A DNA stretch of 64,000 bases from Pseudomonadota bacterium (GTDB taxonomy: Bacteria; Myxococcota_A; Polyangia; Polyangiales; Polyangiaceae). Positions 41,338 through 49,526 of this stretch are shown here, in pieces. The position numbers and the translations under genes are program-made. The notes under the pieces were generated by a model. That model was not told where the DNA came from and made no database searches. It saw only the letters and a list, made by a program, of their open reading frames with translations. Within the stretch, counting starts at the first letter, position 1, and each line of letters opens with the position of its first letter. The stretch covers positions 1 through 64,000 of the forward strand of contig JAFAER010000249.1 of the NCBI GenBank assembly GCA_023423895.1. Direction: 5' to 3'.

Positions 41338-41448
41338 CAGGGCGTAACCGGCGAAGAGTGCACGAACGATTTCGAGTGCCGCGGCGGCTGCATCAAGGCC
41401 GGCTCGAGCGCGAAGGGCAGGTGCGCCCCGCGTTGCGATATCCGCTGA
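41338..41448 (+). pseudogene. Remnant of a Cys-rich protein C-terminus
   Basis: The frame ending at 41448 reads ...GEECTNDFECRGGCIKAGSSAKGRCAPRCDIR, a run of six cysteines with the spacing seen at the C-termini of myxobacterial Cys-rich exported proteins (CxxDxxCxGG...GxCxPxC). No start codon or signal peptide precedes it; upstream the frame runs antisense-like through the acyltransferase end. I read it as a gene fragment left after a deletion. Short length limits certainty. Confidence 0.35.
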
Positions 41449-41494
41449 GCTCTTCCGTGGGCGGGCGCTCCGAGCGCTATCATTCGAGCCAGCG

Positions 41495-42610
41495 ATGCCC
41501 GATCCGATCGCCCTCGCAGTCCCCGGCTTCTTCGTGCTCATCGGCATCGAGCTCGCCTGGGCGAAGAAGCGCGGACTTCGCGCCTATCGGTTCGGCGATG
41601 CCGTCACGGATCTGAGCTGCGGGATCTCCTCCCAGATCGTCCAGCTCCTTTGGGCGGCGACGCAGCTCGCGATCTACGCATGGCTGTACGAGCACGCGCG
41701 GCTCGTCACCCTGACGCCCGTGTGGCTCGCATGGCTGGTCGCGTTCGTCGGCGTCGACTTCTTGTACTACTGGTGGCATCGACTCAGTCACGAGGTGAAC
41801 GTGCTGTGGGCCGCGCACGTCGTGCACCACCAGAGCGAGGACTACAACCTCGCGGTGGCGCTGCGTCAGTCGGTGCTCACGAGCTGGACGGCACTGCCGT
41901 TTTATCTCCCGCTCGCGATCCTCGGCGTTCCGACGCTCGTCTTCGCGATCGTGCACGCGCTCTCGACGCTCTACCAGTTCTGGATCCACACCGAGCTCGT
42001 GGGAAAGATGCGCGGGCCCATCGACTGGATCCTCAACCTGCCGAGCCACCATCGCGTGCACCATGCGATCAACGCGCCGTATCTCGACAAGAACTACGGC
42101 GCGACGCTCATCGTGTGGGACCGCCTCTTCGGAACGTACGCGGAGGAGACCGAGAAGCCCGTCTACGGCATCACCAAAGCGCTCGGGAGCTTCAACCCGA
42201 TGTGGGCACAGATCCACTACTGGTTCGAGCTCGGAGAGATGGCTCGTGCCGCGCGTCGCCCACTCGACAAGCTGCGTGTCTGGATCGCCTCGCCTGCGTG
42301 GAAGCCGGAAGGTTACGTGGCACCTCCGGTCCCGAGGCTCGCGGAGCGCATCAAGTACGATCCGCCCGCCTCGGGCGGCGTCGTCCGCTACGTCGGCGTC
42401 CAGTACGTCATCGCGATCGCCGTGACCTTCTGCCTGATGACGTGGCACGGGTCGATCGCGACGCCCGTGATGGTCCTCGCGTCCGTCGCGGTGCTCGGAG
42501 GGTTGCTCGCCTTCGGCGCCCTGCTCGAAGGCCGCCGTTGGGCCTCCTGGGTCGAAGGTGCGCGCCTCGCGGTCGGCGCCGTTGCTCTCGTCGTGTGGCT
42601 GCGCGGCTGA
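41495..42610 (+). CDS. Sterol desaturase / fatty acid hydroxylase family membrane oxygenase
   Basis: A 371-residue polytopic di-iron oxygenase. The eight-histidine signature is complete: WHRLSHEVNVLWAAHVVHHQSEDYN (HxxxH and HxxHH) and LPSHHRVHHAINAPYLDKNYG (HxxHH). Membrane segments flank them (IALAVPGFFVLIGIELAW; LLWAATQLAIYAWLY; VWLAWLVAFVGVDFLYYWW), and extra ones lie at the C-terminus. The layout, with the DKNYGATLIVWDRLFGTY signature and a C-terminal membrane extension, is close to alkylglycerol-monooxygenase-like members of the family. Myxobacteria make ether lipids, so action on an ether lipid is an attractive guess. The adjacent acyltransferase supports a lipid role. Confidence 0.88.
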   Translation: MPDPIALAVPGFFVLIGIELAWAKKRGLRAYRFGDAVTDLSCGISSQIVQLLWAATQLAIYAWLYEHARLVTLTPVWLAWLVAFVGVDFLYYWWHRLSHEVNVLWAAHVVHHQSEDYNLAVALRQSVLTSWTALPFYLPLAILGVPTLVFAIVHALSTLYQFWIHTELVGKMRGPIDWILNLPSHHRVHHAINAPYLDKNYGATLIVWDRLFGTYAEETEKPVYGITKALGSFNPMWAQIHYWFELGEMARAARRPLDKLRVWIASPAWKPEGYVAPPVPRLAERIKYDPPASGGVVRYVGVQYVIAIAVTFCLMTWHGSIATPVMVLASVAVLGGLLAFGALLEGRRWASWVEGARLAVGAVALVVWLRG

Positions 42611-42622
42611 CCGTCGTCCCGG

Positions 42623-42907
42623 TCAGGACTCGTTCCGCACGCGCGCGACGACCTTGCCGCGCGTCGACTCGAACGCGCTGCGCGTGAGGGTCGGCGTGGC
42701 GCCGTTCGCGCGATCGCCGTGGTCGACGCGCTCCGCGCGACGCGGCGGGGGGGGCGGCGGCACGAGAGACTCGATCACGTCGGCGTTCGGAGGCGGCGCG
42801 GTGAACGCGGCCGGCGCGGGCGCGAACAGGCTCTGAGCGATGAGCACGGCGGAGGCGCCGAGGCCCACCCAGAATGCCCGCCATGCTGCCCAGATCAACC
42901 GGTCCAT
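42623..42907 (-). CDS. Small membrane-anchored proline-rich protein
   Basis: A 94-residue protein: an N-terminal membrane segment (RAFWVGLGASAVLIAQSLFA), then PAPAAFTAPPPNADVIESLVPPPPPPRR and a polar C-terminus (GATPTLTRSAFESTRGKVVARVRNES). No family recognised. It lies convergent to the sterol-desaturase gene with a 12-bp gap. Composition fits a real short gene, but start and function are uncertain. Confidence 0.5.
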   Translation of the reverse strand: MDRLIWAAWRAFWVGLGASAVLIAQSLFAPAPAAFTAPPPNADVIESLVPPPPPPRRAERVDHGDRANGATPTLTRSAFESTRGKVVARVRNES

Positions 42908-43490
42908 TGGTGTCTCTAACGTTGCCGACGCTCGATGGCTGACAGGCCATCCGACGATCGCCCGTCGGTTCTCTGCTCATGCGAGGCCCGTGCCACGCCT
43001 TCGACGAGCGCGAAGCACGCAAAAATGGGCGCATTTGGACGCCACGGCCCTGTCACGGTGTCAGCACCGTGGGACGGCGCCCACGAAGCGCGCGTCAGGA
43101 TGTCAACGCCGCGGGACGCACGCTTTCGCGGTCCGCGTGAGCGCCTCTCGCCTATCCGCGATCCCCGGACGCCCGTCGCGGATCGGACACCCTGCCGGAC
43201 CTTCGACGCCTCTGCGCTCCCACCGAAAGGAAGACAACGAGGAGGACCGACCACGAGAAGACCACCGGGAACAAAACGAGAGAACGACGAAACGAGAAAC
43301 GAGAACGAGCTCGGCCGCGTTTGCCGACCCAGGCCGCGACGTCGTGCCTGCACTCCCGGTCCTCGGAACATGCGTCGCCGACTGCTCGAATTGCGCGGCG
43401 TACTGCGCACGATCGTCGGGCGCGAGCGAACATTTCCGCGTTCTCACGACTCACGAGCGCGACCAAGCTGCGTTGCTAGACTGCGCGCGC
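42908..43490. other. Intergenic region, no gene recognised
   Basis: About 580 bp with long open frames on both strands but Arg/Pro-biased translations. A purine-rich tract (about 43225-43315, many GAGAACGA-type words) stands out against the background composition. The upstream in-frame extension of the next gene crosses this region and is rejected as coding. Confidence 0.4.
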
Positions 43491-44312
43491 TTGCGACCCA
43501 ACGCCTTCTCTCGCCTCGCCCTCGTCGTCACCCTCGCCGCTCTCGCGACCGCGTCGCGCACCGCGCGCGCCACGCCCGGCATCACCGGCTACTCGGGGAA
43601 GCCGTACAGCGGCGTCGACGACACGTGCAGCACGAACTGCCACGGTGGCAACGGCACGCCACCGACGCTGAACATCACCGTGCCGTCGACGATGAAGGCC
43701 GGTGAGACCGCAGATGTGACGATCGTCGTGAACGGCACGCGCACGCGCACGTCGATGAACGCGGCGCTGAGCGACGGTGTGACGGCGACGAAGGGTCAGA
43801 ACACGGACGTCCCCTTCCCCGTCGAGACGCCAGGCGAGGTCGCGGCCGTCACGCCTCCGCCGAACGGCGCGAACGGGACGTACAAGTTCACGTTCGTCGC
43901 GCCCAACAAGAACGGCCCGATCACGCTCTGGGTCGCCGGAATGTCGGCGAGCGGAAGCGGCACCGGCGGCGACGGCGTCGCAACGGCGAAGCGGACGATC
44001 ACGGTGAGCGGCGCGACGGCTCCGGCGAACGACGCAGGCTCGACGGATCCGGACGACGCGGGCACGAGCCCGAGCCCGAGCGACGGCGGCGCCGGCGCCA
44101 CATTTGATGCGAGCGCTCCCGGCAGCGACGATGACGACGACGAGAGCGAAGGCAGCGGCGGACGAGGCCGACGCGTCAGCGACGGCGACGACGGCGGAGG
44201 ATGTTCCGCGGCCCACGCGGGCGGTCGAGATGCGGGCGCCGCGGGCGCGGCCGCGCTGGTCGCGTTCGCCCTCGTCGTGTCGCGACGCCGCGCGCGTGCC
44301 CGGTCACGCTGA
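43491..44312 (+). CDS. Secreted protein with CxxCHGG motif and MYXO-CTERM-like tail
   Basis: A 273-residue exported protein resembling the family annotated as MXAN_6652-type MYXO-CTERM-anchored proteins. The signal is MRPNAFSRLALVVTLAALATASRTARA, using a TTG start at 43491 (another TTG at 43473 is possible; there is no ATG). Then TPGITGYSGKPYSGVDDTCSTNCHGGNGTPPTLNI, a single CxxxCHGG haem-like motif, and an Ig-like beta domain (NITVPSTMKAGETADVTIVVNG, YKFTFVAPNKNGPITLWVAG). An Asp/Ser/Gly-rich linker leads to GGGCSAAHAGGRDAGAAGAAALVAFALVVSRRRARARSR: Cys, hydrophobic helix, Arg cluster. Surface attachment is inferred from the tail. Confidence 0.8.
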   Translation: MRPNAFSRLALVVTLAALATASRTARATPGITGYSGKPYSGVDDTCSTNCHGGNGTPPTLNITVPSTMKAGETADVTIVVNGTRTRTSMNAALSDGVTATKGQNTDVPFPVETPGEVAAVTPPPNGANGTYKFTFVAPNKNGPITLWVAGMSASGSGTGGDGVATAKRTITVSGATAPANDAGSTDPDDAGTSPSPSDGGAGATFDASAPGSDDDDDESEGSGGRGRRVSDGDDGGGCSAAHAGGRDAGAAGAAALVAFALVVSRRRARARSR

Positions 44313-44326
44313 AGCGCCGACGACGG

Positions 44327-45352
44327 TCACCGCATGACGGCGTAACGTGCGCCGCCCGCGACGAAGGTGCGAAGGCGCGGCGGCGGGCCGAGCTCCGGTC
44401 CCGCCCCGACCGCGCTCGCCGTGGCAGGCGTCGCGAGCATCCACGCTTGCTGCAGACCACGATCCATCGCTGGCGGCGCCGGGACGTCCTGAGCGCGGAA
44501 GCCGAGGCTCTGCGGGCTCGGCGCTCCCGCGGGCTCCGTCGCGTACGCGACCGCGAGCGCCGCCTGTGCCGCGAGCAGCCTGGAGCCGAGGTCCGGCGCG
44601 AACAGATCGCGAGCGAGCGCATACGTGTACGGCGTCGCGAAGGCGACGTACGGGATCGGCACGAGCCGCGCCTCTCGCGGATCGAGAGGACCGTAGGTCG
44701 TACGCGCGCGTGTCGGGCGCGGGCCCGGCGAGATTCGCCACACGTGTGCCGGTGGAGTCGGTCCCCAGCCGATGACCTCGTCGCCGCCCGCATGCGGCGC
44801 GCGCCAGTCCACCCATGCGCCGGCATAGCGACGACCGGCGATCCAGGCCCAGCCGCGATCGCCGGTGTACGCCCATCGGCCGTAGTGGAACGTGACCCAG
44901 CCCCAGGGCAGATCGCTGACCCAGACGTATTCGTGGAACGGCGCCTGGCCACTGTCGCTGACCGTCGCGACCTCGCGATACGTCCAGCGGCCGTGCGTGC
45001 CGTAAGGGACGAAGGTCTCGCCGATCGCGTCGCGCGAAGGGATCCACACCAGCCCGAGGCGCGCATCGTCCGTCCACGATCCGTACGGAGCGAGGACATC
45101 GTGGAACAGGCGCACCGCGTCGGAGTCCGCGTCGTCGAACTGCGGCGGTGCCCGCCGGACGGGCGGTCGCATCGAGATCCCGACCGACTCCTCCTCGAGC
45201 CCGCGCTCGATCGCCGCCACCGTCCGTGCGGGAGGCCCTGTCTCGATGTGCTCGGCGCAACCGAGGGCGATCGCAGGCAGCGCGACCACCAGAGGCCGGA
45301 GGCGCAGGAGGCCTCGGGACGAGCAGGACCTGGCTTGGAGGAGGTGAATCAT
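44327..45352 (-). CDS. WG/YW-rich lipoprotein (DUF6600-like)
   Basis: A 341-residue lipoprotein: MIHLLQARSCSSRGLLRLRPLVVALPAIALGC ends in lipobox ALGC. The body has aromatic repeats: FHDVLAPYGSWTDDARLGLVWIPS, GRWTYREVATVSDSGQAPFHEYVWVSDLPWGWVTFHYGRWAYTGDRGWAWIAGRRYAGAWVDWR. The repeated (G)W(x)W and YGRW words match DUF6600/YXWGXW-type proteins. Such proteins are thought to be cell-surface or envelope components, but no activity is known. The ATG at 45352 gives the proper signal; longer in-frame starts upstream (to 45712) overlap the divergent EndA gene and are rejected. Confidence 0.78.
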   Translation of the reverse strand: MIHLLQARSCSSRGLLRLRPLVVALPAIALGCAEHIETGPPARTVAAIERGLEEESVGISMRPPVRRAPPQFDDADSDAVRLFHDVLAPYGSWTDDARLGLVWIPSRDAIGETFVPYGTHGRWTYREVATVSDSGQAPFHEYVWVSDLPWGWVTFHYGRWAYTGDRGWAWIAGRRYAGAWVDWRAPHAGGDEVIGWGPTPPAHVWRISPGPRPTRARTTYGPLDPREARLVPIPYVAFATPYTYALARDLFAPDLGSRLLAAQAALAVAYATEPAGAPSPQSLGFRAQDVPAPPAMDRGLQQAWMLATPATASAVGAGPELGPPPRLRTFVAGGARYAVMR

Positions 45353-45506
45353 GGCGGCGAAAGTCGACGCTCGGTCCGGAACACTGTCAATGCGGCCCGC
45401 CGGGACGAACGCCGCGATCCGGCGAGCGGTGACGGAAGGCGCACGAACGGTGGTTTCGGTATGCTGACCCGCAGGCGAGTCGGCACCACGTCGACCAGCC
45501 GACCCC

Positions 45507-46448
45507 ATGCAAGGAGCGCGCTTCACCTTCGCCCTCGCGATCGTCGCTGGAATCGCCTGCTCTCCGCGCGCGGAGCCCCGCCCTCCGTCAACGATCGGGC
45601 ACGACGACGTTGCAGGACGCGACGACGACACGCCTGACGGAGGCGACACGAGCTCCCCATCTGGACCAGGGAGGCCAGGGAGGCCAGGGCGGCCGGGCGG
45701 CCCAGGAAGCAACCAGCGGATTCGATCGTTCGACGAAGCGAAGCGCGCGCTCGTGCAGATCTACGAGCGACATCGTGTCGATCTCTACTGCGGATGCCCG
45801 TTCCTGCCGGAGCCCGGCCACGGTCTGCGCGTCGACCTCTCGAGCTGCGGCTACGTCGTGTTCAAAGACGCCTCGCGCGCGGGGCGAGTCGAATGGGAAC
45901 ACGTGGTGGCCGCGGCCACGTTCGGACGGACGTTCTCCGAATGGACAGTCGGCGACGAGCGGTGCGTCGACCGCAAGGGAAAGCACTTCAAAGGGCGGAA
46001 GTGCGCCGAGAAGTCTCCCGAGTTTGCTCGGATGGAAGGCGATCTCCACAACCTCTTTCCGGTGATCGGCGAGGTGAACGGCATCCGAGGCGACCTGCCG
46101 ATCGGGATCCTCGATCCCCCCGATCGCACGCCCCAGCACCATCACCCGACGAGCGACGTCTTCACGTTCGGCGCCTGCCGGAGCACGGTCGACAAAGGCG
46201 TCTTCGTTCCTCGTCCCGAGGTCCGCGGCGACGTGGCGCGAGCGTCGCTCTACATGGATCGCGCCTACCCGTCGCGCCACATCCTCGACGACGCGCACCG
46301 CGCGTTGTTCGAGCGCTGGAGCGTCGAGGATCCGCCGGACGAATGGGAGAGAGAGCGCAACCGCGCGATCGAAGCTCGCCAGGGCAATGCGAACGGGTTC
46401 ATCGACGACTTCGAACGAGGGGCGGAGCGCGTCGGCATCAGCCGCTGA
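45507..46448 (+). CDS. Secreted endonuclease I (EndA/Dns-like) with collagen-like linker
   Basis: A 313-residue exported nuclease. The signal MQGARFTFALAIVAGIAC has a lipobox-like GIAC. An Asp-rich stretch and a GPGRPGRPGRPGGPG linker (Gly-x-x repeats) lead to the EndA-type domain: DLYCGCPF, RVEWEHVVAAATFGRTF (catalytic His region), ARMEGDLHNLFPVIGEVNGIRGDLPIG (Asn/His metal site) and near the end RNRAIEARQGNANGFIDDFE. These match endonuclease I, a non-specific DNA/RNA nuclease of the beta-beta-alpha metal class. An even number of cysteines suggests disulfides. Likely used to digest DNA of prey or biofilm. The end overlaps the convergent HupE-like gene by 11 bp. Confidence 0.88.
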   Translation: MQGARFTFALAIVAGIACSPRAEPRPPSTIGHDDVAGRDDDTPDGGDTSSPSGPGRPGRPGRPGGPGSNQRIRSFDEAKRALVQIYERHRVDLYCGCPFLPEPGHGLRVDLSSCGYVVFKDASRAGRVEWEHVVAAATFGRTFSEWTVGDERCVDRKGKHFKGRKCAEKSPEFARMEGDLHNLFPVIGEVNGIRGDLPIGILDPPDRTPQHHHPTSDVFTFGACRSTVDKGVFVPRPEVRGDVARASLYMDRAYPSRHILDDAHRALFERWSVEDPPDEWERERNRAIEARQGNANGFIDDFERGAERVGISR

Positions 46449-47568
46449 TCACGCGTGAGACGAACCAGATGCCGCCCGCGAGGGCGACAGCGCCGCTGAC
46501 GACACGGACACCGACGGGCTCGAACCAGCGCTTGCCGCGGAGAAAGATGACGAGGGGCAACAGGAGCGCGAGCACCGCGACCTGCCCTGCCTCCACGCCG
46601 AGATTGAACGACACGAGGGCCGTCGGAACCGCGCTCCGCGGCAGCGCGATCTCCTGGAGAGCCCCGGCGAAGCCGAAGCCGTGGATGAGGCCGAACGGGA
46701 ACGTGATCCGCCAGCGCTTGCTCGCATCCTCGACGAAGAAGTTCTCGATCCCGACGTAGGCGATCGAAAGCGCGATCGCCGGCTCGACGATACGTGAGCT
46801 CGGGGCCCAAACGCCGAGCACCGCGAGAGCGAGCGTGAGCGAATGTGCCACCGTGAACGCGGTCACCACGGTGAGGAGCGACCGCAGGCGCGCGCGGGCG
46901 AGCACGAGGCCGAGGACGAAGACGAGATGGTCGTAGCCCGTGAGGATGTGCTCGATGCCCATCTTGAAGAACGCCCAAGAGCCGGCGTCGCTCTCCGACC
47001 CCTGCGCGCTCGTCCGCGCGTCGGCGGTGCTCGTCGCGGCGGACGGCTCCGGCACGATCGTGACCTTCCGTTGCTCACCGAAGAGGACCTCGTCGTGCGT
47101 GGCGGCTCCCGTCACGCTGCGCGCGATGTGGCGATGTCCCCGCGCGAGATCGTCGAGGAGCGACAGCTCGATCTCGAACGGCTCGTCGGAGCGCGCGCAG
47201 TCCCAGCGGCCGGAGACGAGCAGGCCATCCTGCTCCGTCAGCCCCGCGTCGGTCAGCTTCGGGGAGCACGCTGCCCCGCCTGCGGTGATCACGATGCGTC
47301 CTAGGACCTTGCTCGCGAGCACGGAACGAGCCGAGTCGATCTCGGATGCCGTGAGATGACCGTCGTGGTTCGTGTCGATGCCCGGCGCGAGCGATGCGAC
47401 CTCCGCCCGTGCAAAGGCGAGGGTCCCGACGACGCTGGCACCTCGAACGGTGTACTCGCCGGTGGACAGCCCGACCGTGTGCGCCTCCGCGTTCGCGGAG
47501 AACAGGAATACGAGCGCGAGCGTGACGATGGCAGCACACGCCCGCAGCGCGGCCGTTCTTTTCCCCAT
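46438..47568 (-). CDS. HupE/UreJ-family membrane protein
   Basis: A 376-residue polytopic protein. The signal peptide is MGKRTAALRACAAIVTLALVFLFSANAEA. A periplasmic domain of about 160 residues contains an EF-hand-like loop (DTNHDGHLTASEI). The C-terminal half matches HupE/UreJ-2 with the signature GIEHILTGYDHLVFVLGLVL, then VTAFTVAHSLTLALAVLGV, and IHGFGFAGALQEIALP, ending in a membrane segment. HupE-like proteins are thought to transport nickel or cobalt; here no hydrogenase or urease genes are nearby, so the substrate is open. In-frame starts at 47604 and 47610 would lengthen the N-terminus; the 47568 start gives a better signal peptide. Confidence 0.82.
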   Translation of the reverse strand: MGKRTAALRACAAIVTLALVFLFSANAEAHTVGLSTGEYTVRGASVVGTLAFARAEVASLAPGIDTNHDGHLTASEIDSARSVLASKVLGRIVITAGGAACSPKLTDAGLTEQDGLLVSGRWDCARSDEPFEIELSLLDDLARGHRHIARSVTGAATHDEVLFGEQRKVTIVPEPSAATSTADARTSAQGSESDAGSWAFFKMGIEHILTGYDHLVFVLGLVLARARLRSLLTVVTAFTVAHSLTLALAVLGVWAPSSRIVEPAIALSIAYVGIENFFVEDASKRWRITFPFGLIHGFGFAGALQEIALPRSAVPTALVSFNLGVEAGQVAVLALLLPLVIFLRGKRWFEPVGVRVVSGAVALAGGIWFVSRVISG

Positions 47569-47827
47569 GAGGGCGCTACGCGCGACGGCGCGGAGTGGCT
47601 GCATCTGCACCTGAGCTCACCGATGGGTAGAGATAACGCAAAGTGCGGGGAAAAAGAGCACACGGGTGACAGCCCGGCCGGCACCGGCGGTCGAGGTCCG
47701 CCGCTCCCGTGCACGAGCTGCCAACTGCCGGATGTCCGCCTCGAAAGCCGCGACTCGAGCTCGCGACCTGCGTGATCGCCCGCTGGGTATAGCCGTTGCT
47801 GCATGACCGCACAGAAAGGAAAGAATC

Positions 47828-48121
47828 ATGTCTGTTGTCGAGCTTCTGGTCCTCCTCCTCGTCGCGGGTATCTGCGGTGCCGTCGGTAAGGCGATCGTGG
47901 GTTCGTTCCCGGGCGGCTTTCTCGTCTCGATCGGCGTCGGCTTCGTGGGCGCGCTGGTCGGTACGTGGGTCGCGAGGCTGATGGGCCTGCCGGAGCTCTT
48001 CGCGGTCGACATCGGCGGTACGACGTTCCCGATCATCTGGTCGATCCTCGGCTCGGCGCTCTTCGTTGCGGTCATCGGGCTCGTCAGCGGTCGCTTCCTC
48101 CACCGGCGATCGTACGTGTGA
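47828..48121 (+). CDS. GlsB/YeaQ/YmgE family stress-response membrane protein
   Basis: A 97-residue hydrophobic protein with three membrane segments (VVELLVLLLVAGICGAVGKAIVG; FLVSIGVGFVGALVGTWVA; FPIIWSILGSALFVAVIGLVSG) and short loops, the layout of the GlsB/YeaQ/YmgE (transglycosylase-associated) family. Function is not well defined; it is often stress-induced. ATG at 47828 is preceded by AAAGGAAAG, a good ribosome site. The next gene begins 13 bp downstream, so co-transcription is likely. Confidence 0.85.
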   Translation: MSVVELLVLLLVAGICGAVGKAIVGSFPGGFLVSIGVGFVGALVGTWVARLMGLPELFAVDIGGTTFPIIWSILGSALFVAVIGLVSGRFLHRRSYV

Positions 48122-48134
48122 CCGGGAGGCGCTC

Positions 48135-49097
48135 ATGGGCCGTGAGAACACCGTCATCTTCGGAAGTCAGGGCCGGGCGTCGACGCCCGAGCCACGTCCC
48201 GGTCCTCGAACCGGGACGCTCGTGCAGGAACGCAGCGTCAACGAACGCGCCCGGGTCCAGCCTCATCCGGCCGCCCGGATGTCGCCCGCGAGCGTGAGCC
48301 CGCAGCCGCGGGCGCGCTATCAGAGTGATCCCGGCCCGACCTCCGCGCCGGCGCCGGTGTCGAACCGTGTCGAATCGCAGTGGTTCGCGCCGACGAATCC
48401 TCGACTCGCGCCGGTCGGGCACGAGATCTTCGAGGAGCGGCGTGGCTGGCAACCGCCGCCGCCTTCGCGCGGGCTCGCGTTCGCCGGCATCTCCGCGCTC
48501 CTCGTCGCGGTCGCGGCCGCGGGGACGGTCTTCTTCTTCGGTCCGGACCGCGACCGCTCACCTTCGACGCCGGTGTCGACGACGACGATCACGAACGCAG
48601 ATGTGCCGGGGACGCCGACGCCCGAGCCTGAGACGACGCCGGCTCCCCTGGCCGCTCCGACGACGATGCAAACGGTGACGCCGAACGATCTGCCGTCGGC
48701 ACCGCCGGTCGTCGACGCGGTGAAGGAGCCTGGGGTCCGCCCCGCGAAGATCGCCGCCGGCTCCGCCAACACGACGACCACGCCGGCCGTACGAGCTCAA
48801 CGCTCGGTCACGTCCGGCAAGCCCGTCACCTCGGCTGCCAAGAAGAGCGGCGGCGCGCTGCCGGACCTCGATCGCGCTGCATCGGCGGCAGGGATGACGC
48901 CGATGCAGGATGATCCGTTCGCGACGCCAGGGACCGAGACGCCTCCGGCGACCGCGGCCACGCCGGCGAGCGCTCCTCCGGCCACGCCGAGCGGCAGCGC
49001 CGACGACACCACGAGCGGTTCGACCGAGCCCAGCACACCATCGACGTCCGCGCCCGCGCCCTCCGAGGTGATGCCGGACCTCCAGATCAAGCGGTGA
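48135..49097 (+). CDS. Membrane-anchored Pro/Thr-rich protein
   Basis: A 320-residue protein I do not recognise. A polar N-terminus (GRENTVIFGSQGRASTPEPRP) of about 115 residues leads to one membrane segment (GLAFAGISALLVAVAAAGTVFFFG) and a Thr/Pro/Ala-rich C-terminus. That region includes VRPAKIAAGSANTTTTPAVRAQ and a closing EVMPDLQIKR. The layout (cytoplasmic head, one span, low-complexity tail) is like envelope-spanning adaptor proteins of myxobacteria. The ATG at 48135 has GGGAGGCGCTC upstream as ribosome site. A hairpin overlapping the stop codon (49092-49138) may terminate the GlsB-like operon. Confidence 0.65.
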   Translation: MGRENTVIFGSQGRASTPEPRPGPRTGTLVQERSVNERARVQPHPAARMSPASVSPQPRARYQSDPGPTSAPAPVSNRVESQWFAPTNPRLAPVGHEIFEERRGWQPPPPSRGLAFAGISALLVAVAAAGTVFFFGPDRDRSPSTPVSTTTITNADVPGTPTPEPETTPAPLAAPTTMQTVTPNDLPSAPPVVDAVKEPGVRPAKIAAGSANTTTTPAVRAQRSVTSGKPVTSAAKKSGGALPDLDRAASAAGMTPMQDDPFATPGTETPPATAATPASAPPATPSGSADDTTSGSTEPSTPSTSAPAPSEVMPDLQIKR

Positions 49098-49138
49098 CCG
49101 TCAGGATCGAGGCATCCTTGCCCTGACGGGGATCACCG
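49092..49138. terminator. Strong hairpin at the end of the Pro/Thr-rich gene
   Basis: CGGTGA-CCGTCAGG (49092-49105) pairs with CCTGACGG (49122-49129) and TCACCG (49133-49138), leaving a three-base bulge and a loop of about 16. The stem includes the stop codon of the gene to the left and the stop of the fragment to the right. No T-tract follows. Confidence 0.5.
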
Positions 49139-49261
49139 TGCCGCCACCGGCCCGCGGAGCAGCGCTTCGGCCTCCGAGGCTCCGGTGGCGTCGAACGCAG
49201 GGTTCATCTCGAGGGCCCGCGCGACGAGCTCCCTTCCCTTCTTCGTGTCTCCAGCGGCCAT
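49133..49261 (-). pseudogene. Remnant of a TPR-containing protein C-terminus
   Basis: The minus-strand frame ending at 49133 reads MAAGDTKKGRELVARALEMNP then AFDATGASEAEALLRGPVAAR. This looks like the last TPR helix pair plus tail of a larger protein (AxxLVxRALxxNPxFD). Codons just upstream continue it (SVAIR), but no start, ribosome site or further TPR units are visible. So this is probably a deletion remnant of a larger gene. Codon use is coding-like. Confidence 0.4.
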
Positions 49262-49526
49262 GCGGATCGCAACCGATCTCGCGCATCATGCCCCCTCTTA
49301 CGCACCTGCGACCGCACCGGATCGGCACGGCGTCCGTGGGAAGCGCGGAACGAGATCGCGAAGGTCATGGAGGACCTTGTGTGCCTTTCGCCAATTCCGA
49401 TGATTTCGCTGAACGTCGGGGCATCGACCGACTACAGAAAGATCGGACGGGCGAGCGAATGACGAGCGCGATCGAGCTGAACGAGCACCGGGATCCATCG
49501 ATCGACGTGAAGGCCGCGCATCTCAC
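49262..49526. other. Short intergenic region
   Basis: The space between the TPR remnant and the metalloprotease gene. Composition is mixed and somewhat less GC-rich around 49410-49460. Short frames here have no family signature. It probably holds the metalloprotease promoter, but no site was recognised. Confidence 0.35.

Noticed and set aside
42840..43490. 490-residue version of the CHGG protein
   Set aside because: The upstream part is Arg/Pro-rich and antisense-like; a signal peptide begins only at the TTG near 43491.
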